Assembly (NCBI GenBank): GCA_039619475.1
Contig: CM077116.1
Span: 35,041,183 to 35,105,182, forward strand
Direction of reading: 5' to 3'
DNA: 64,000 nucleotides
Source: Icerya purchasi
Lineage: Eukaryota > Arthropoda > Insecta > Hemiptera > Monophlebidae
Shown here: piece by piece, positions 1-10,504 of the stretch
How positions within the stretch are numbered: position 1 is the stretch's first letter
How the letters are laid out: each line of letters opens with the position of its first letter
Notes under the pieces: model-generated
The model's input: the letters and a program-made list of their open reading frames with translations, nothing else
Database searches by the model: none
What the model was told of the DNA's origin: nothing
Translations under genes and position numbers: made by a program

Positions 1-740
1 ATGACGAACGAGCCCTGGAAAGGGCTATTTTCAGTAAAATAATTAAGAAATTCGGATGTAAAAACGTTAAAATACGGAATGTACAACAAAGTTGACAACG
101 GAAAAAACGAACTATAAACAGTAAACAAACAACAACAAAAAACAAACTTACTACAATAACGGACTAGCAAAAACTTAGGTAAAGAGATTCGATCGCAAAC
201 GGTTGACGAGCGGCCATTTTTCCTTTTTTATTTAGGTTGCGCAGCGGTAAATAAAAATTACTGTGACCGGATCTAAAATAAACAAAACTGAAAAACGTGT
301 CTTCGTTGGAAACTGCTATTAAAAGCGAAATCGTTTAGCGAATACGACTACAAAAAAAGGTATTAAAGGAAATTAAAAATTAACATTTTTTAACATATGC
401 AAATCTACTATTGACAATCGCGGATAAAGTAAAAAGTAAACGTCGAAACAGAAATAATACATATCATCGTACCTCTCTATCATCATCATCACTATTATTG
501 CTGTCTTATTATTATTATTATTATTATTATTAGCCTGAAAATCGAGGGATGTTAAGCAATTTTTATAAAAAGTATAGATTTCTTTCACTTTTCGTTTTTA
601 TTAAGATACTGAAAAGTCCAAAAAAAAAAATTTGCTTTTAACAAAATATTGGGACTAAAGCCCGTGTGCGGTTTTAAAAATTTCCCCCCTTTTTATTACG
701 ATTCTTTCAACAATTATTAAAACAAAAAATCGCCAATAGT
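1..740. other. non-coding AT-rich spacer
   Basis: No supported gene or recognisable element. Open frames here are short and biased by A/T content. A TTA microsatellite lies at 506-532. Confidence 0.6.
506..532. repeat. (TTA)n microsatellite
   Basis: About nine uninterrupted TTA units, read directly from the sequence. Confidence 0.9.
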
Positions 741-754
741 CGAGTGGAAGGCAG

Positions 755-1175
755 TGACACTCATATCGTGTATGGAAGTCGCGGTTGAAACTAGCGATGA
801 GCAGGCCTGGAAGGTTACGTATTCACTGATGATCTGTATCCCGCAGCGGTGCTGATGCTGCAACTCCGACTATAGTTCCGGACACGTATTCACAACTCTC
901 TGATCCGGAAAATATAAATTAAATCGATAAATGTTATACAGATCCTGGTCTACACGATTCCGCTGTAGATGTTAAAATACAGAGCTTGAACAGAGAAGAA
1001 TAGACCATCTACCCTTTTCTGCGTTTCGTAATAAGGAATGAAATATCGAAGTAGAAATGTGCCAGATCAGCTAGAAAAAAAAAAATATATATATATATAA
1101 TTTCGGAATAATTAGAAGGAAACGTTTTCTATGGATTTTTATGTCGGCACAACCGTCCGTGTGATTATATACTTT
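755..1175 (+). repeat. dispersed repeat, unknown family, copy 1
   Basis: By eye this stretch aligns in the same orientation with 21615-22005. Shared landmarks in the same order are a GATGAG/AATGAG-AGG start, a GGACACGTATT-like block, an AATCGAT-AAT block, GTTAAAATA, CTTGAACA-AGAAGAATAGACC, a block around CCAGATCA-CTAGAAA, and a GACACAA-like block before TTATATACTT. The copies are clearly diverged. No coding frame or terminal repeat is evident, so the class is unknown. Confidence 0.65.
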
Positions 1176-1204
1176 TTGTTTTTATTTTAATTTATTTTAT
1201 TCTT

Positions 1205-1650
1205 CTTCTTCTTCATCCGCCGTCTCCGTTACGAAGGTTGGCGATCAACATGGCAATGTCTTTTCTAGACATGGCAGATTTGAACATTTCAATGGGCGAA
1301 CAAACGATGAAAATCATTTGTCCACGAATTTTGTGGGCGCCCTGTTCATCTTTTGCCCAAAAGCTTTCCTTCCATAATGAGACGTAAAATCTCATATTTT
1401 TGACCTCTCATGATGTGGCCTAGATAACGTAGTTTACTTTCCTTAATCAAATGTAATAATTCCCGGCGTTTATTGATTCTTTTGAGGACTTCTTTATTAG
1501 TAACTTTTAAGATCCGCGGAATTTTCAGCATACGCCTATACGAATATAATTCAAAGGCCTCTGTATACTTCTTTTTGATGAAGCATCTAACGTCCAACTC
1601 TGGTTGCCATACAGTAAGACCGAGAAAACGTGTACCGGTAATATTACCAT
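1205..1650 (-). pseudogene. non-LTR retrotransposon remnant, RTE-like ORF2 C-terminus
   Basis: Conceptual translation of the minus strand gives the usual tail of the endonuclease-reverse transcriptase proteins common in insects. In order it reads FSVLLYG, SWTL, an AFELYSYRRMLKIP segment, TNKEVLKRINK, then YLGHIMRG and LIMEGKLLGKR, and finally IANLRNGD near 1225. The pieces fall in two frames (breaks near 1380 and 1600), so this is a decayed 5'-truncated copy. The RT core and endonuclease are absent. Clade assignment (RTE/L1-like) rests on motif resemblance only. Confidence 0.75.
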
Positions 1651-1799
1651 AAACAACAGTGATATTAACTTAAATTTAATATTAAATTAGTGTCTCCAAT
1701 GAGACACTAAAAATTAAGATACAAGAACTCATAATAACTAACTATATGCATATAATAACTGAAAACAAAGAATTCATATGTTGGAAAAGAGATACATCG

Positions 1800-2300
1800 T
1801 CGTGTGTGAACTTTTTCAGCTGCTAGGTAATCGGGAGAGCGTCCCGGCACCACTTCTTTCTCAGTCATCTAGACGCATTATCTACAAGTCCAGAGGAGAA
1901 TACATTCTGTTGATATTGGGGTTACTGCTATGTTGGAATTTATCGAATAATTTTTGACACTGGTAAACATAAGTCTCTCGGACAAATGGAACGTTTAAAT
2001 CATTATGTAATGTTGCGTTGGATACGTAAAACGGTGCAGACGTAATTGTACGAAGTATCCTCGACTGCTGCTGCTGAATTCTATTAAGATTACTTTTACA
2101 AGTGGAACCATATAATTCTAAACCATATCGCCAAATTGGAGCAATCATGGTTAAATAAATACGCATTTTCGTGTTTAAGTTCAATGACGACCGGCGTCTC
2201 AATAATGAATGCAACAGTTTAGCACGGGTAGCAACGGACTGTCTAGTATGTGCCACATGAGGACGCCAAGCCTTCGGTCCAGGTACTTTCTAAGGTACCT
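1800..2300 (-). pseudogene. Jockey-like retrotransposon remnant, RT thumb and C-terminus
   Basis: The minus-strand frame at 1882-2290 shows the post-RT region of Jockey-clade ORF2: KAWRPHV, a LLRRRSSLNLNTK segment, IAPIWRYGLELYG, then SNLNRIQQQQSRILR and a LHNDLNVPFV segment. After a stop near 1882 it continues as a KKWCRDAL-like tail. The same landmarks occur at 9523-10491 and 42330-42700, so three remnants of one family are present. The copy is cut at about 2290, just before a T-run beginning near 2300, and has no RT catalytic core. Confidence 0.75.
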
Positions 2301-3135
2301 TTTTTTTTTTTATTTATTATTATTTATTTATTTGGTGAATTAGAACATAAAAATACATAGTAATTGATACATAGCCATGAGTATCTCAGTTGAATAAACA
2401 CCTCATGGATTGGAAACAATAAAAAGAAAATGAAAGAGACAAAAATTAACCAATATAAAAATTAAAATAAAATTATTCATTAAATGAAAAATCTTCAACG
2501 TCAGAATATTTGGAAGCCATGATAAAATTCACCGCGTGCAGGAATTTTGGTAAATTATCGTTGTTTAATGGAAAACAATTTACGTCTTTAAACAAGAATT
2601 TCCATTTGGCGCACTCATTAACGATATGGGTGACAATTTCAGGAGCATCTCCACAGGAACACAAATCGGTGTCTGCTAGATGGAAACGGTGCAGATAACT
2701 TTGTAATCTACCATGTCCAGTAAGAAATTGCGTCACATACGTATTAATATTATTAATTTTGATTGGATTGGTTTTAACCTCGGGGACGAAACTAAATGTT
2801 AATCTTCCAATTGAGCTATTGTTCCAGCTATTTTGCATTTCAATAAATCTCTATTGTTTAGATCCAACTCCAAATTGAGATTATTTAACCCTTTGAAATA
2901 GAAAATTTTATGCTGCAGTACGGAATACAATGGCAATTGTCCTGATATTGTTCGCAACGCATCAGCGGAAGTAGTTCTATGCGCACGGAGAATAAACAAA
3001 AGAAATTTCCTTTGGGATTTAACTAATACTTCCTGAATGCTTTTACGCTTTAAAGTCTCTTCGAACGTGTAAATACGCATTGTACACAGAATACAATATT
3101 CATACTGAATCTGTGCAAATAGAATGTACAAAAAT
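2300..3135 (-). pseudogene. R1-like non-LTR retrotransposon 3' remnant
   Basis: Two minus-strand frames (2799-3131 and 2473-2838) join through a shift near 2820. The first carries a LVKSQRKFLLFILRAHRTTSAD stretch and SGQLPLYSVLQ, typical of the region downstream of RT in R1-clade ORF2. The second carries TGHGRLQSYLHRF and a zinc-binding-like C-x-C / HIVNEC cluster (CSCG through C), typical of the R1-type C-terminus. A T-run at about 2300-2313 followed by ATTT repeats would be the 3' tail. The element is 5'-truncated. Neither the RT core nor the endonuclease is present. Confidence 0.7.
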
Positions 3136-3139
3136 AAGA

Positions 3140-3640
3140 AGTAACAACGCTTATTAGAAACCGTGTATAATACAACTATGGTCCACTGTCACGTTTACGA
3201 CAGAATTATAGACCAAACTTCAACAGGATGTCATAAAATATCAGTTTTAGCAATGACGACGCTATTCTTCAATTTTCAATTCTAATATTAATTTGCCGGA
3301 TTTCATTTAGGGGGATATGCATAACATATTTAATGGGGGGCCATTTCGAATGTGCCTACACATTTGTCGGATATTCAGCGGGTTTTGCAGCACAACTGTT
3401 AATTACTCCCATTTTTATAATAGATTTTCGCGTGTTAATTCATCCAACTTCTCTTCATCTCAGGCTCACAATACTCGTCTAAAAGTACAAAATGCTTTCT
3501 CCACTAGTTTCCTTTAATTTAATCGGCGTTTCTTTACGGTTACCTCGTCTACTAATAATTCTCGTAACTGCCTTCTATGACTAGTAATACGGAGAAAACT
3601 ACAAACGATCAATATAACTCTATATTTAAACTATAAATTA
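3140..3640. other. spacer without recognisable features
   Basis: Nothing supported; a 66-codon open frame at 3317-3517 resembles no known family. Confidence 0.5.
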
Positions 3641-3649
3641 GTTTCTGGG

Positions 3650-4005
3650 GACATTTTCCTCATTGTTACCTAGAATCTTATCTTCTTCGAGTAGTCGAAC
3701 GATGCATTCAAATCTCTCTTTTGCATCTCTAGGACATTCTACAATGATATGTCAACACAGTATTGCAATTATCGCATTTTGCTGCTGTTCCCTCTGTTAT
3801 CAGTGACAAGTGTGTGATCCTGGTATGACCAATTCTCAGCCTAGATAATACAATTTCCTCTCTTCTATTTTCTCTGGTGGATGTGTTCCATTGGCAATAT
3901 TCTTTTTTAATTTTTCTCAGTTTGTTACTTGTTGCCTCGTTCCATTTCGTCTGCATTTTTAAGTCATTTACGTTTTTTTGAAGATCAATTTGGATGTGAA
4001 ACATT
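3650..4005 (-). pseudogene. I-like LINE ORF2 C-terminal fragment
   Basis: The minus-strand frame at 3729-4004 contains WNTSTRENRREEIVLSRLRIGHTRITH followed by CDNC. This is the LRIGHT...TH and CxxC signature found after RNase H in I-like and related ORF2 proteins. The frame breaks near 3745 inside the expected HLL.C region. Only the last ~100 residues of ORF2 remain, so it is a severely 5'-truncated copy. A related but different-sequence tip occurs at 62010-62640. Confidence 0.7.
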
Positions 4006-4259
4006 TAAACAACAAAACCGATAAAGTATATTCTACAAACTACTCTGAAAATTTGAATCATTATATGTACAAGGTTGTTGATTGTATAATCAATCTATCA
4101 AGTACGTACACTCTAAAACTAAATAGTTCTACTATAAATAAACAGAAAAAAATACTTCTCAGTGAGGGTTCATTATACAGAACGGTGTCGATTGTTGCTG
4201 CGCCAGTGATCACACTGATCTTTACAGACTTTTATACGCATTCAAATCGGCCTTAACCT

Positions 4260-5400
4260 CCGAATTCTATAAGTCGGGCTGAATTAACAAACCCTCTAAT
4301 TAATGAACTTTATGCTCAGCTTTACAAAACTAACGTAACGTATAATAATGCTTTCATTGACGTTAAAAGTTTTAAAAATTACCATTAACACAGTGGCTAT
4401 CAAAATATGGCAACATGGATGGAATAATCAATCTACTCGTAGACAGACACGCGTGTTTTTCCCTAAGGTAAAAGACAGATTCATTTTTTTTGAAAACATT
4501 CGGACATCAACTACTTTTCCAGTCAGGCTCTTTCCGGTCGCGGTAATTTCCGCCTTTATAAGAAAAGATTTAACATTGACAGATAATTGTGTTCATTGTG
4601 ATATGACGGTAGTAGTATACTACCGTGTGTAATTTCAGTGTTCTCAGTTAAACGATGTTCGTGCAAAATACACGATTCTCGAGAAGTATCAAAACGGAGT
4701 GTTGAAAATGAATGGCGTGTCTTGCATGATCGATCAATTTTACAGCTATTATGATCAGGGATAAGAATTGCACTTCAGTTTAAGTACATTGCGCGCATAT
4801 CACGACTATGCCTAATTTTAATAAAAAGAGAAAAAAAAATATCGCAATTTGCGATTTTCGTGACGACTGTTCAAGTATTAATGTTGCCACGACAGCACCC
4901 CTTTAAGGGGTATATATTTTATTATGAAATTATATTATCTTCTGTAAATGTAACTTTTGTTAAACGCATTTTTATTAAACTTTTATAATGAAAAACCGGT
5001 GTATTTTTTGTAAAAATACGTTTTATTTTTACCTTTTATTGACTGATATTATTGCCCAATACACGTATTTAAATGGTGGCAATAATAACGCATTAATTAA
5101 TTTTTTCATTCGAGCCTCTCACACTATTAATCGATAGTTTTTGGCCATTTTTAGTGCAATATTAACGCAATTAAGACACGTGCTTTTTGAAAAAACTCTC
5201 ATGAAAATAACGCTGAACAGAATATTTCGAGGTTTGAACGTTTTTTTGTCCAAATAAAATCCGTTTTTTCCTCAGTAAAATTTAACGGTTTTTAAGGAAT
5301 AATGTTTGTAATTTCATCTTGAGGCTAAGCTCTACTTCCGTATTTATGTCATCGGCCATCATCATTTAGCAACTGCTCTACCCGTGTTTGTGCTGTAGAT
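4260..5400. other. AT-rich spacer downstream of the SENP8-like gene
   Basis: No gene supported. Because the neighbouring gene is on the minus strand, this is its 3' flank. A minus-strand AATAAA-type hexamer lies near 4970 and could serve as a distant polyadenylation signal. No poly(A) tract follows the stop codon directly. Confidence 0.45.
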
Positions 5401-5414
5401 TTTGAATAATTCAG

Positions 5415-6896
5415 CTAAAACCGAAATCGTTGGCATCGATAGTCGAGCGAACTGTTCTGTTCGATGAACTGGCGAACAAGTGTCGGATAGCATTTCAAAT
5501 GTTTGATATTCATCCGTTCGTGTGACGGCGTATCGGGCAGCAAGTTATCACGCATAAACATCAGTTTCAACATGCCGTCAATGACGTATACATTCGAATC
5601 GGCGTGCAGAGTTTGCGACGAAGTTGACCATTCGACGAAACGATCGGTATGAAAGTAATCGCGGCATATCTGCGTCAGTCTTCGAGCGACCAATCGGTTC
5701 CGACAAAATATCGAGTCGTAGTGATGAAAAGTTCCATCGCCCTGATCGTACACCAGCAAACTGGAATGTTCCTCTTCCAGTGCAAACCGTTGTAAATTCC
5801 TCGTTCGCACGATGAAAAACACAGCGCCGTACGATCGACAGTCGAGCGTGTCCAGCATTTTTTCCGTCAACGAAGCCTCTCCCTGTTCGTGGTATCGCAG
5901 TAACAGTTTAACTTCGTTCGGGAACAGAAACAAACAGTCCGGGTAGGTTTTCTGCAGCAACCACAAGGACGATTTGATCATGTCGTCTCTCAAATAGTAG
6001 CAGCAATGGTATACTGTCGGTGACGAAGACCGTATCACGTCCCGACAATTTTCCGCCTCTTTACGATCGCGGTAATTCTTTCGCTTGGGCACCACTTTAA
6101 CAGCTGTCCTCTCCGTGTTCACTGTCGCTCCGCGGTTACTTTTTGATTGACTTACGCCACCACTACTGGTTTCCGTCACGTTACTGTTTCCGGACTTTGA
6201 AGATCTATCGGAGCAAACGGGAATCTTCGACTTAATATCAACGGTTTTCGGAGTTGCGCAGTTTTCCTTTGGCCACACGCGGCAACAATTAATCGCGGAA
6301 AGGCGATTACGTCTTTCGTTAATGTCGTAAATGTCTGCAGTTTCCCTGTCGCGGCTAGTTTCAGCTGTTGCTGCATCCGAATTTCGTACGTTTTCACCGT
6401 TTGCGTTGTTTTCGTAGCTGTTCGCGCGGAAGCATTGATTGCGAGAATTGATTTCCGACAAGCGACTACTGGCGGTGCCGCCGTCACCATCAATAGCTAC
6501 CGGCGACAAGTCGGGTCGACTGTTCGGTTCGGTGTCAACAGCTTTGCGAGATGAATATTTCGCCAAGAGATTATTCGCTTTCTCGTACACATCGGAAGAA
6601 GATGTCGGACTGGTTAGCGTGCGACACTTGCTAAGAGTGCAGTCGAAACATTTTTTCACTTTGCTCTTATTCGAACGAACTACGTCCAAAAAGTAAATCA
6701 TTGGCTTATTCGTTAATTTCAATCGCTCTCTTCCGACATCTAAACACGCTGTGACGGATACGTCGTCGCCGCTACATCGACCGTTGTAAAACGAGCTGAA
6801 TCTTATCGAATGCGGAAATTCGGCATCGCTATAGAACGATTTCCCGCCTTTATTCTTCTTCAGAACAGCTCTCCGAATCGATCTTAAACGCTCCAT
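5415..6896 (-). CDS. SENP8/DEN1-like Ulp1-family protein, predicted pseudoprotease
   Basis: A single 493-codon open frame beginning at an ATG (6894-6896). Residues ~1-290 are Ser/Asn/Arg-rich, probably mostly disordered, and match no family I recognise. Residues ~295-490 resemble the C48 cysteine protease SENP8 (NEDD8 deconjugation). FPNEVKLLLRY and LDCRSYGAVFFIV correspond to the SENP8 core, and HSSLLVYDQGDGTFHHYDS to its HWSLLVY...FFHYDS block. His377, Asp394 and Gln428 sit at the catalytic and oxyanion positions; the His-Asp spacing of 17 equals that of human SENP8. Ser434 replaces the nucleophilic Cys (DSNVYVI for DCGMYVI), and the Trp after His is Ser. I infer loss of peptidase activity with possible retention of NEDD8/ubiquitin-like binding. 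GC content looks higher than in the flanks. The frame stays open for ~38 codons upstream without another ATG, so it may be the last exon of a longer gene. The host-gene call is fairly sure; the function is not. Confidence 0.72.
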   Translation of the reverse strand: MERLRSIRRAVLKKNKGGKSFYSDAEFPHSIRFSSFYNGRCSGDDVSVTACLDVGRERLKLTNKPMIYFLDVVRSNKSKVKKCFDCTLSKCRTLTSPTSSSDVYEKANNLLAKYSSRKAVDTEPNSRPDLSPVAIDGDGGTASSRLSEINSRNQCFRANSYENNANGENVRNSDAATAETSRDRETADIYDINERRNRLSAINCCRVWPKENCATPKTVDIKSKIPVCSDRSSKSGNSNVTETSSGGVSQSKSNRGATVNTERTAVKVVPKRKNYRDRKEAENCRDVIRSSSPTVYHCCYYLRDDMIKSSLWLLQKTYPDCLFLFPNEVKLLLRYHEQGEASLTEKMLDTLDCRSYGAVFFIVRTRNLQRFALEEEHSSLLVYDQGDGTFHHYDSIFCRNRLVARRLTQICRDYFHTDRFVEWSTSSQTLHADSNVYVIDGMLKLMFMRDNLLPDTPSHERMNIKHLKCYPTLVRQFIEQNSSLDYRCQRFRF

Positions 6897-7191
6897 ACAA
6901 CAGCGGTTATAATGTGTCGACTTCTCATAAGTTGCCGCTTTTTGGAAAATCGTTAGTTCTTTTCTGTCCGACTTTACAATAAAATTATTTACGCGGTTAC
7001 CCCTCCAGTAGACATTTAATCATTGCTAAGCAATTCGCTTACGTTCCACGCTAAAGCGCAACGAACAATCCAGATTAATTTTTTTTTGTAAAAAAAAAAA
7101 AAATGAACAACATCGCATATATCATATGTATGTACATTTTTAAATCGAAATTAGAATTATTAAAATTCATTTTCTGTATTAATATGAAATT

Positions 7192-7800
7192 ATTGTGCAA
7201 CGTAAAAAACTTATAAACAGAAAATTTAATTATTTATAAAAATACACGTTTAAAAACCGACATGTTTTGCAGTCGCACACTCCGGAAATTATGGTAATAA
7301 CAACTAAAATAAATAATTTAATAAATAAATTAATTAATCGAATAACAAGCATTAAAACGATTATAATACTGATTTAAACATGCAATATATCGATACGTTA
7401 AAAAAGTTTTAATTGTTAATTCTGAATAACGGACTATTGGTGTCAAAATTAAATTATTAATTAAAACTTAATAAATTTTTATCAGTTATAATATATTTTA
7501 TTCGATTGTGTAAAAGCGTATTAAATAAATTCGAGGATATTTTAATTAATAATTTAATTTTGACGCCAATAATCCGTTATTCAGAATTAACAATTAAAAC
7601 TTTTTTAACGTATCGATATATCGATTTTTGAAATCTGTATTATAATCGTTTTTGTGCTTGTTATTCGTTTAATTTATTTATTAACTATAATTATTATTAC
7701 TACAATTTCCGAAGTATATAATTCCGAAACACGTACGTATTTAAATATGTATTTTTATAAATAATTAAATTTTCTGTTTCTAAGCTTTTTATGTTACAAT
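7192..7800. repeat. long inverted repeat (arms ~275 and ~261 bp)
   Basis: The left arm 7192-7466 is the reverse complement, with modest divergence, of 7540-7800; the loop is ~73 bp. Matching blocks include ACAGAAAATTTAATTATTT near the outer ends, CGAATAACAAGC in the middle, and GTTAATTCTGAATAACGGA towards the centre. Transcription of either strand would give a long hairpin. No open frame. It could be a foldback transposon or a recent palindromic rearrangement. Confidence 0.85.
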
Positions 7801-7804
7801 CATT

Positions 7805-9200
7805 TTACGCGACGTATACACACATATGTTAGGAGCGCTAGAACTTAAAAATTTTTATGAAACTATATATGTATTTTGAAATCTGGATACTGCTTTCGAC
7901 ATCGTTTTAATCAAAACCCTCAATAGGACTGTGCCGGGAAGAGGCAAGAACGTAAAATCAAAATTTTCAAATAAACTTCATTTCTTCGTTAGTGATTTGC
8001 AGATAATATTCAGATTATCAGAGCGATCGACTGAATTATTATGTGAAAAAAAGTATACTAATTGTAGTATTAAGTTCAGAAAGACAAGTGTACGTAAATA
8101 AAAGAATTTGTCAATACAAATTGTTAAAAATAATATATATATATATAAATGATACTTACGAAACTATACAATACAAATTTAAAAAATTAGAGAATCTTAA
8201 GCGATGAAGTAGATTTCAAGAGATCTTATTTTTTCGTTTTCTTTAGACGTTTTTTTCCCGGTCATCGCAGAACCGATAGTAACGGTATCTTATTTGTACT
8301 AGAACAGCCAAATTTTCAATAGTTAGAAAAAATAAAAAATCATTAATTAAACATGTTTATGCTTATATTATAATAATTCATGCTTTCTTCATCCACATCA
8401 ACAGCTGCATTCTGTCTGAAACTAGGTCTACGGTAGCCAACTTATGTCTTACCTTATTTATATCGATTGCAGACTTCGTAAACAATCGTAACAAATTATA
8501 TTTCTATTTATTTTACGTTTTCTCTCAGGCAATAACTATCAATTATTCTTTCCTGTTAATCTTCTTTCTTGTTTTATTTCTCCATTTTGATTTTGTGTCC
8601 GCTCTGGTTTCTTTTGAAGCGAAATTTTTTTACTATCGTTTAGCGAGCAAACCAACGCATTTCTCACATTCCCGGTTACACAAGTCATCGTCCGGTAAAG
8701 ATATGAAGAAAATATGTTGGTTTACTCGCCAAATAGTTATAAATAATTAATAATGAAACTTAATAATTCGAGAACATCGAATACGAGAAAAAGTTTGTTC
8801 GAAATAACGAATAATAAAAATAAAAATCCAATTAATTATTTCCGACTATTCGATTACATCTCTCTCCTAATAAACGATCTTCACAGTCATAATTATCAAT
8901 TGGCATCGCTAAGACTAAAATAAACCGAGAAAATTGTTGGTTTTATTTAATGGTTGACTAGGATTGAACACGATCCAAGTGCTTCTTCTTCAGGTCTACA
9001 AACAGAGTTTTAGTTAAATTTAAGACGACCGTTAAAACCAAAAGGGAGTAGATACCTAAAAAAAAACACTAGCCAGTTTGCCAGTAGATAAAATAATATC
9101 AAGCCAAACGAGTAAATACATTCAGTTCGGTACATTATCACTGAGAATGTTACTCCGTAATGTAGTCCGTTTTTTAGCAGTCAGTTTAATCGCCCTAGAG
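7805..9200. other. AT-rich spacer with a small imperfect inverted repeat
   Basis: No gene supported. An (AT)n tract lies near 8139-8153. An imperfect inverted repeat of ~30 bp arms lies at 8633-8663 and 8707-8738 (core GCGAGCAAACCAAC against GTTGGTTTACTCGC). Confidence 0.5.
8633..8738. repeat. imperfect inverted repeat
   Basis: Arms of about 30 bp separated by ~43 bp, with most positions complementary when read by eye. Could be a small hairpin or the ends of a tiny element. Confidence 0.5.
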
Positions 9201-9209
9201 TTTTTAATC

Positions 9210-9480
9210 GGGGTGGTACGGTAGCGTTTAAGGTACTTGGCTACCAAATCAAAGGTCATTCGTTCCGGATCCAAGTCGCATACCTAATCTGAAATTGAGT
9301 ATTGGTTATACCAGAGAATTATCTAGGGGAAAGTAAAAGGAACTGGCCCAGTACTCTCATCAGACCCATTAGGCTTAGTACCATTATGGAAAGTTTAACT
9401 AAGCAATGCCTGATGCCCCACTAAAACGGTATGGGACTTACTTAACTTACTTGAACCAAACTGTGTACCTGTATGTGTAT
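9210..9480 (+). repeat. candidate tRNA-derived SINE
   Basis: The segment GGTAGCGTTTAAGGTACTTG at about 9221-9240 resembles an A box. GTTCCGGATCC near 9262 sits where a B box would and differs from GGTTCGANTCC at few positions. A compact, GC-richer tail containing GTACCATTATGG and CCTGATGCCCC follows to about 9430. This is the layout of a tRNA-headed SINE. No poly(A) tail or target duplication was seen. Confidence 0.4.
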
Positions 9481-9511
9481 ACACGCTGACGAAAATATAA
9501 ATTTTGTTTTT

Positions 9512-9522
9512 AAGTGTGCATA
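9512..9522. repeat. target site duplication, left copy
   Basis: AAGTGTGCATA, identical to 10492-10502, immediately 5' of the truncated Jockey element. Confidence 0.85.
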
Positions 9523-10491
9523 ATCCAATATATCCTTCATCGTATAGGCCGATCAGCCTCTTAAGTGTGCTTTCTAAAATATTCGAAATGCTAATATACG
9601 ATAGAATACTTTCGATAATAACAGAAAATAGGATTATTCCAAATCATCAGTTCGGTTTCCGCGGAAGACACTGAACTGTTCACCAGGTACATAGGATAAC
9701 AGACAAAATAGCAGCTACATCAGAAAAAGGAGAATACTGTAACGCCATTTTCCTGGATATTGAACAGGCCTTCGATCGCGTTTGGCATCAAGGATTACTA
9801 TGTAAACTAAAACGTATTTTACCAAATGACTTATATGCAGTTATGGTATCATATTTGACAAACAGAAGTTTCAATGTCAAGATAAACTCATCATTATCTT
9901 TGTCAAATAACATAAAGGCATCAGTGCCACAAGGTAGTGTACTTGGCCCGCTCTTGTATTCCATCTACACAGCGGATGTGCCAGTACTAAGGACGGCAGT
10001 AATCGCTACCTTTGCGGATGATATCTATATTCTTGCTCGGCACAAAAACCCAGTGTACGCATCCTTGTTGACGCAGGAGCATTTAACCGTTATCCAGCAG
10101 TGGGCGCTTAAGTGGAAGATTAAACTAAACCACCAAAAAACCAGACAAGTAACTTTCACTCTAAACGTGCAAAACTGTCCCCCTAATACAATAAATAATC
10201 AGCGCATAATTCAAGAAAATCATATTAAATACCTAGGTATGATATTAGATCGAATACTTACATGGAGAAGCCATATATCGTTCATCCGGCAAAAAATGGC
10301 TTCAAGAACTAAGGCTCTCAACAGCATATTAGGCAAAAAATTAACAATTAATTTGAAATGCAAGAGGCTAGTTTATCTTTCAGTCATAGCGCCAGTCTGG
10401 AGATACGGATTAGAAGTATATGGAGCCTCCGATCGACTAATGCTTATGCTGCCGCTGGGTAACTGAGCATGAAAAAAAAAAAAAAAAAAAA
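9523..10491 (+). mobile_element. 5'-truncated, internally deleted Jockey-like LINE
   Basis: Bounded by a perfect 11-bp duplication (9512-9522 and 10492-10502) and ending in an A-run of about 22, so both insertion boundaries are defined. It begins inside the RT domain. An in-frame TGA lies at 9672-9674. The frame then carries FLDIEQAFDRVWH (motif A), SVPQGSVLGPLLY (motif B) and FADDIYI (motif C), followed by YLGMILD and IAPVWRYGLEVYG. Right after that motif the frame ends within ~14 residues and runs into the poly(A). Related copies continue for another ~100 residues there, so a deletion joins the RT thumb to the 3' end. It cannot be autonomous. Confidence 0.88.
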
Positions 10492-10502
10492 AAGTGTGCA
10501 TA
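10492..10502. repeat. target site duplication, right copy
   Basis: AAGTGTGCATA directly after the poly(A) tract, matching 9512-9522. Confidence 0.85.
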
Positions 10503-10504
10503 GA

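Noticed and set aside
6176..6493. 105-codon minus-strand frame within the SENP8-like gene
   Set aside because: An alternate frame in the low-complexity N-terminal region; no independent evidence.
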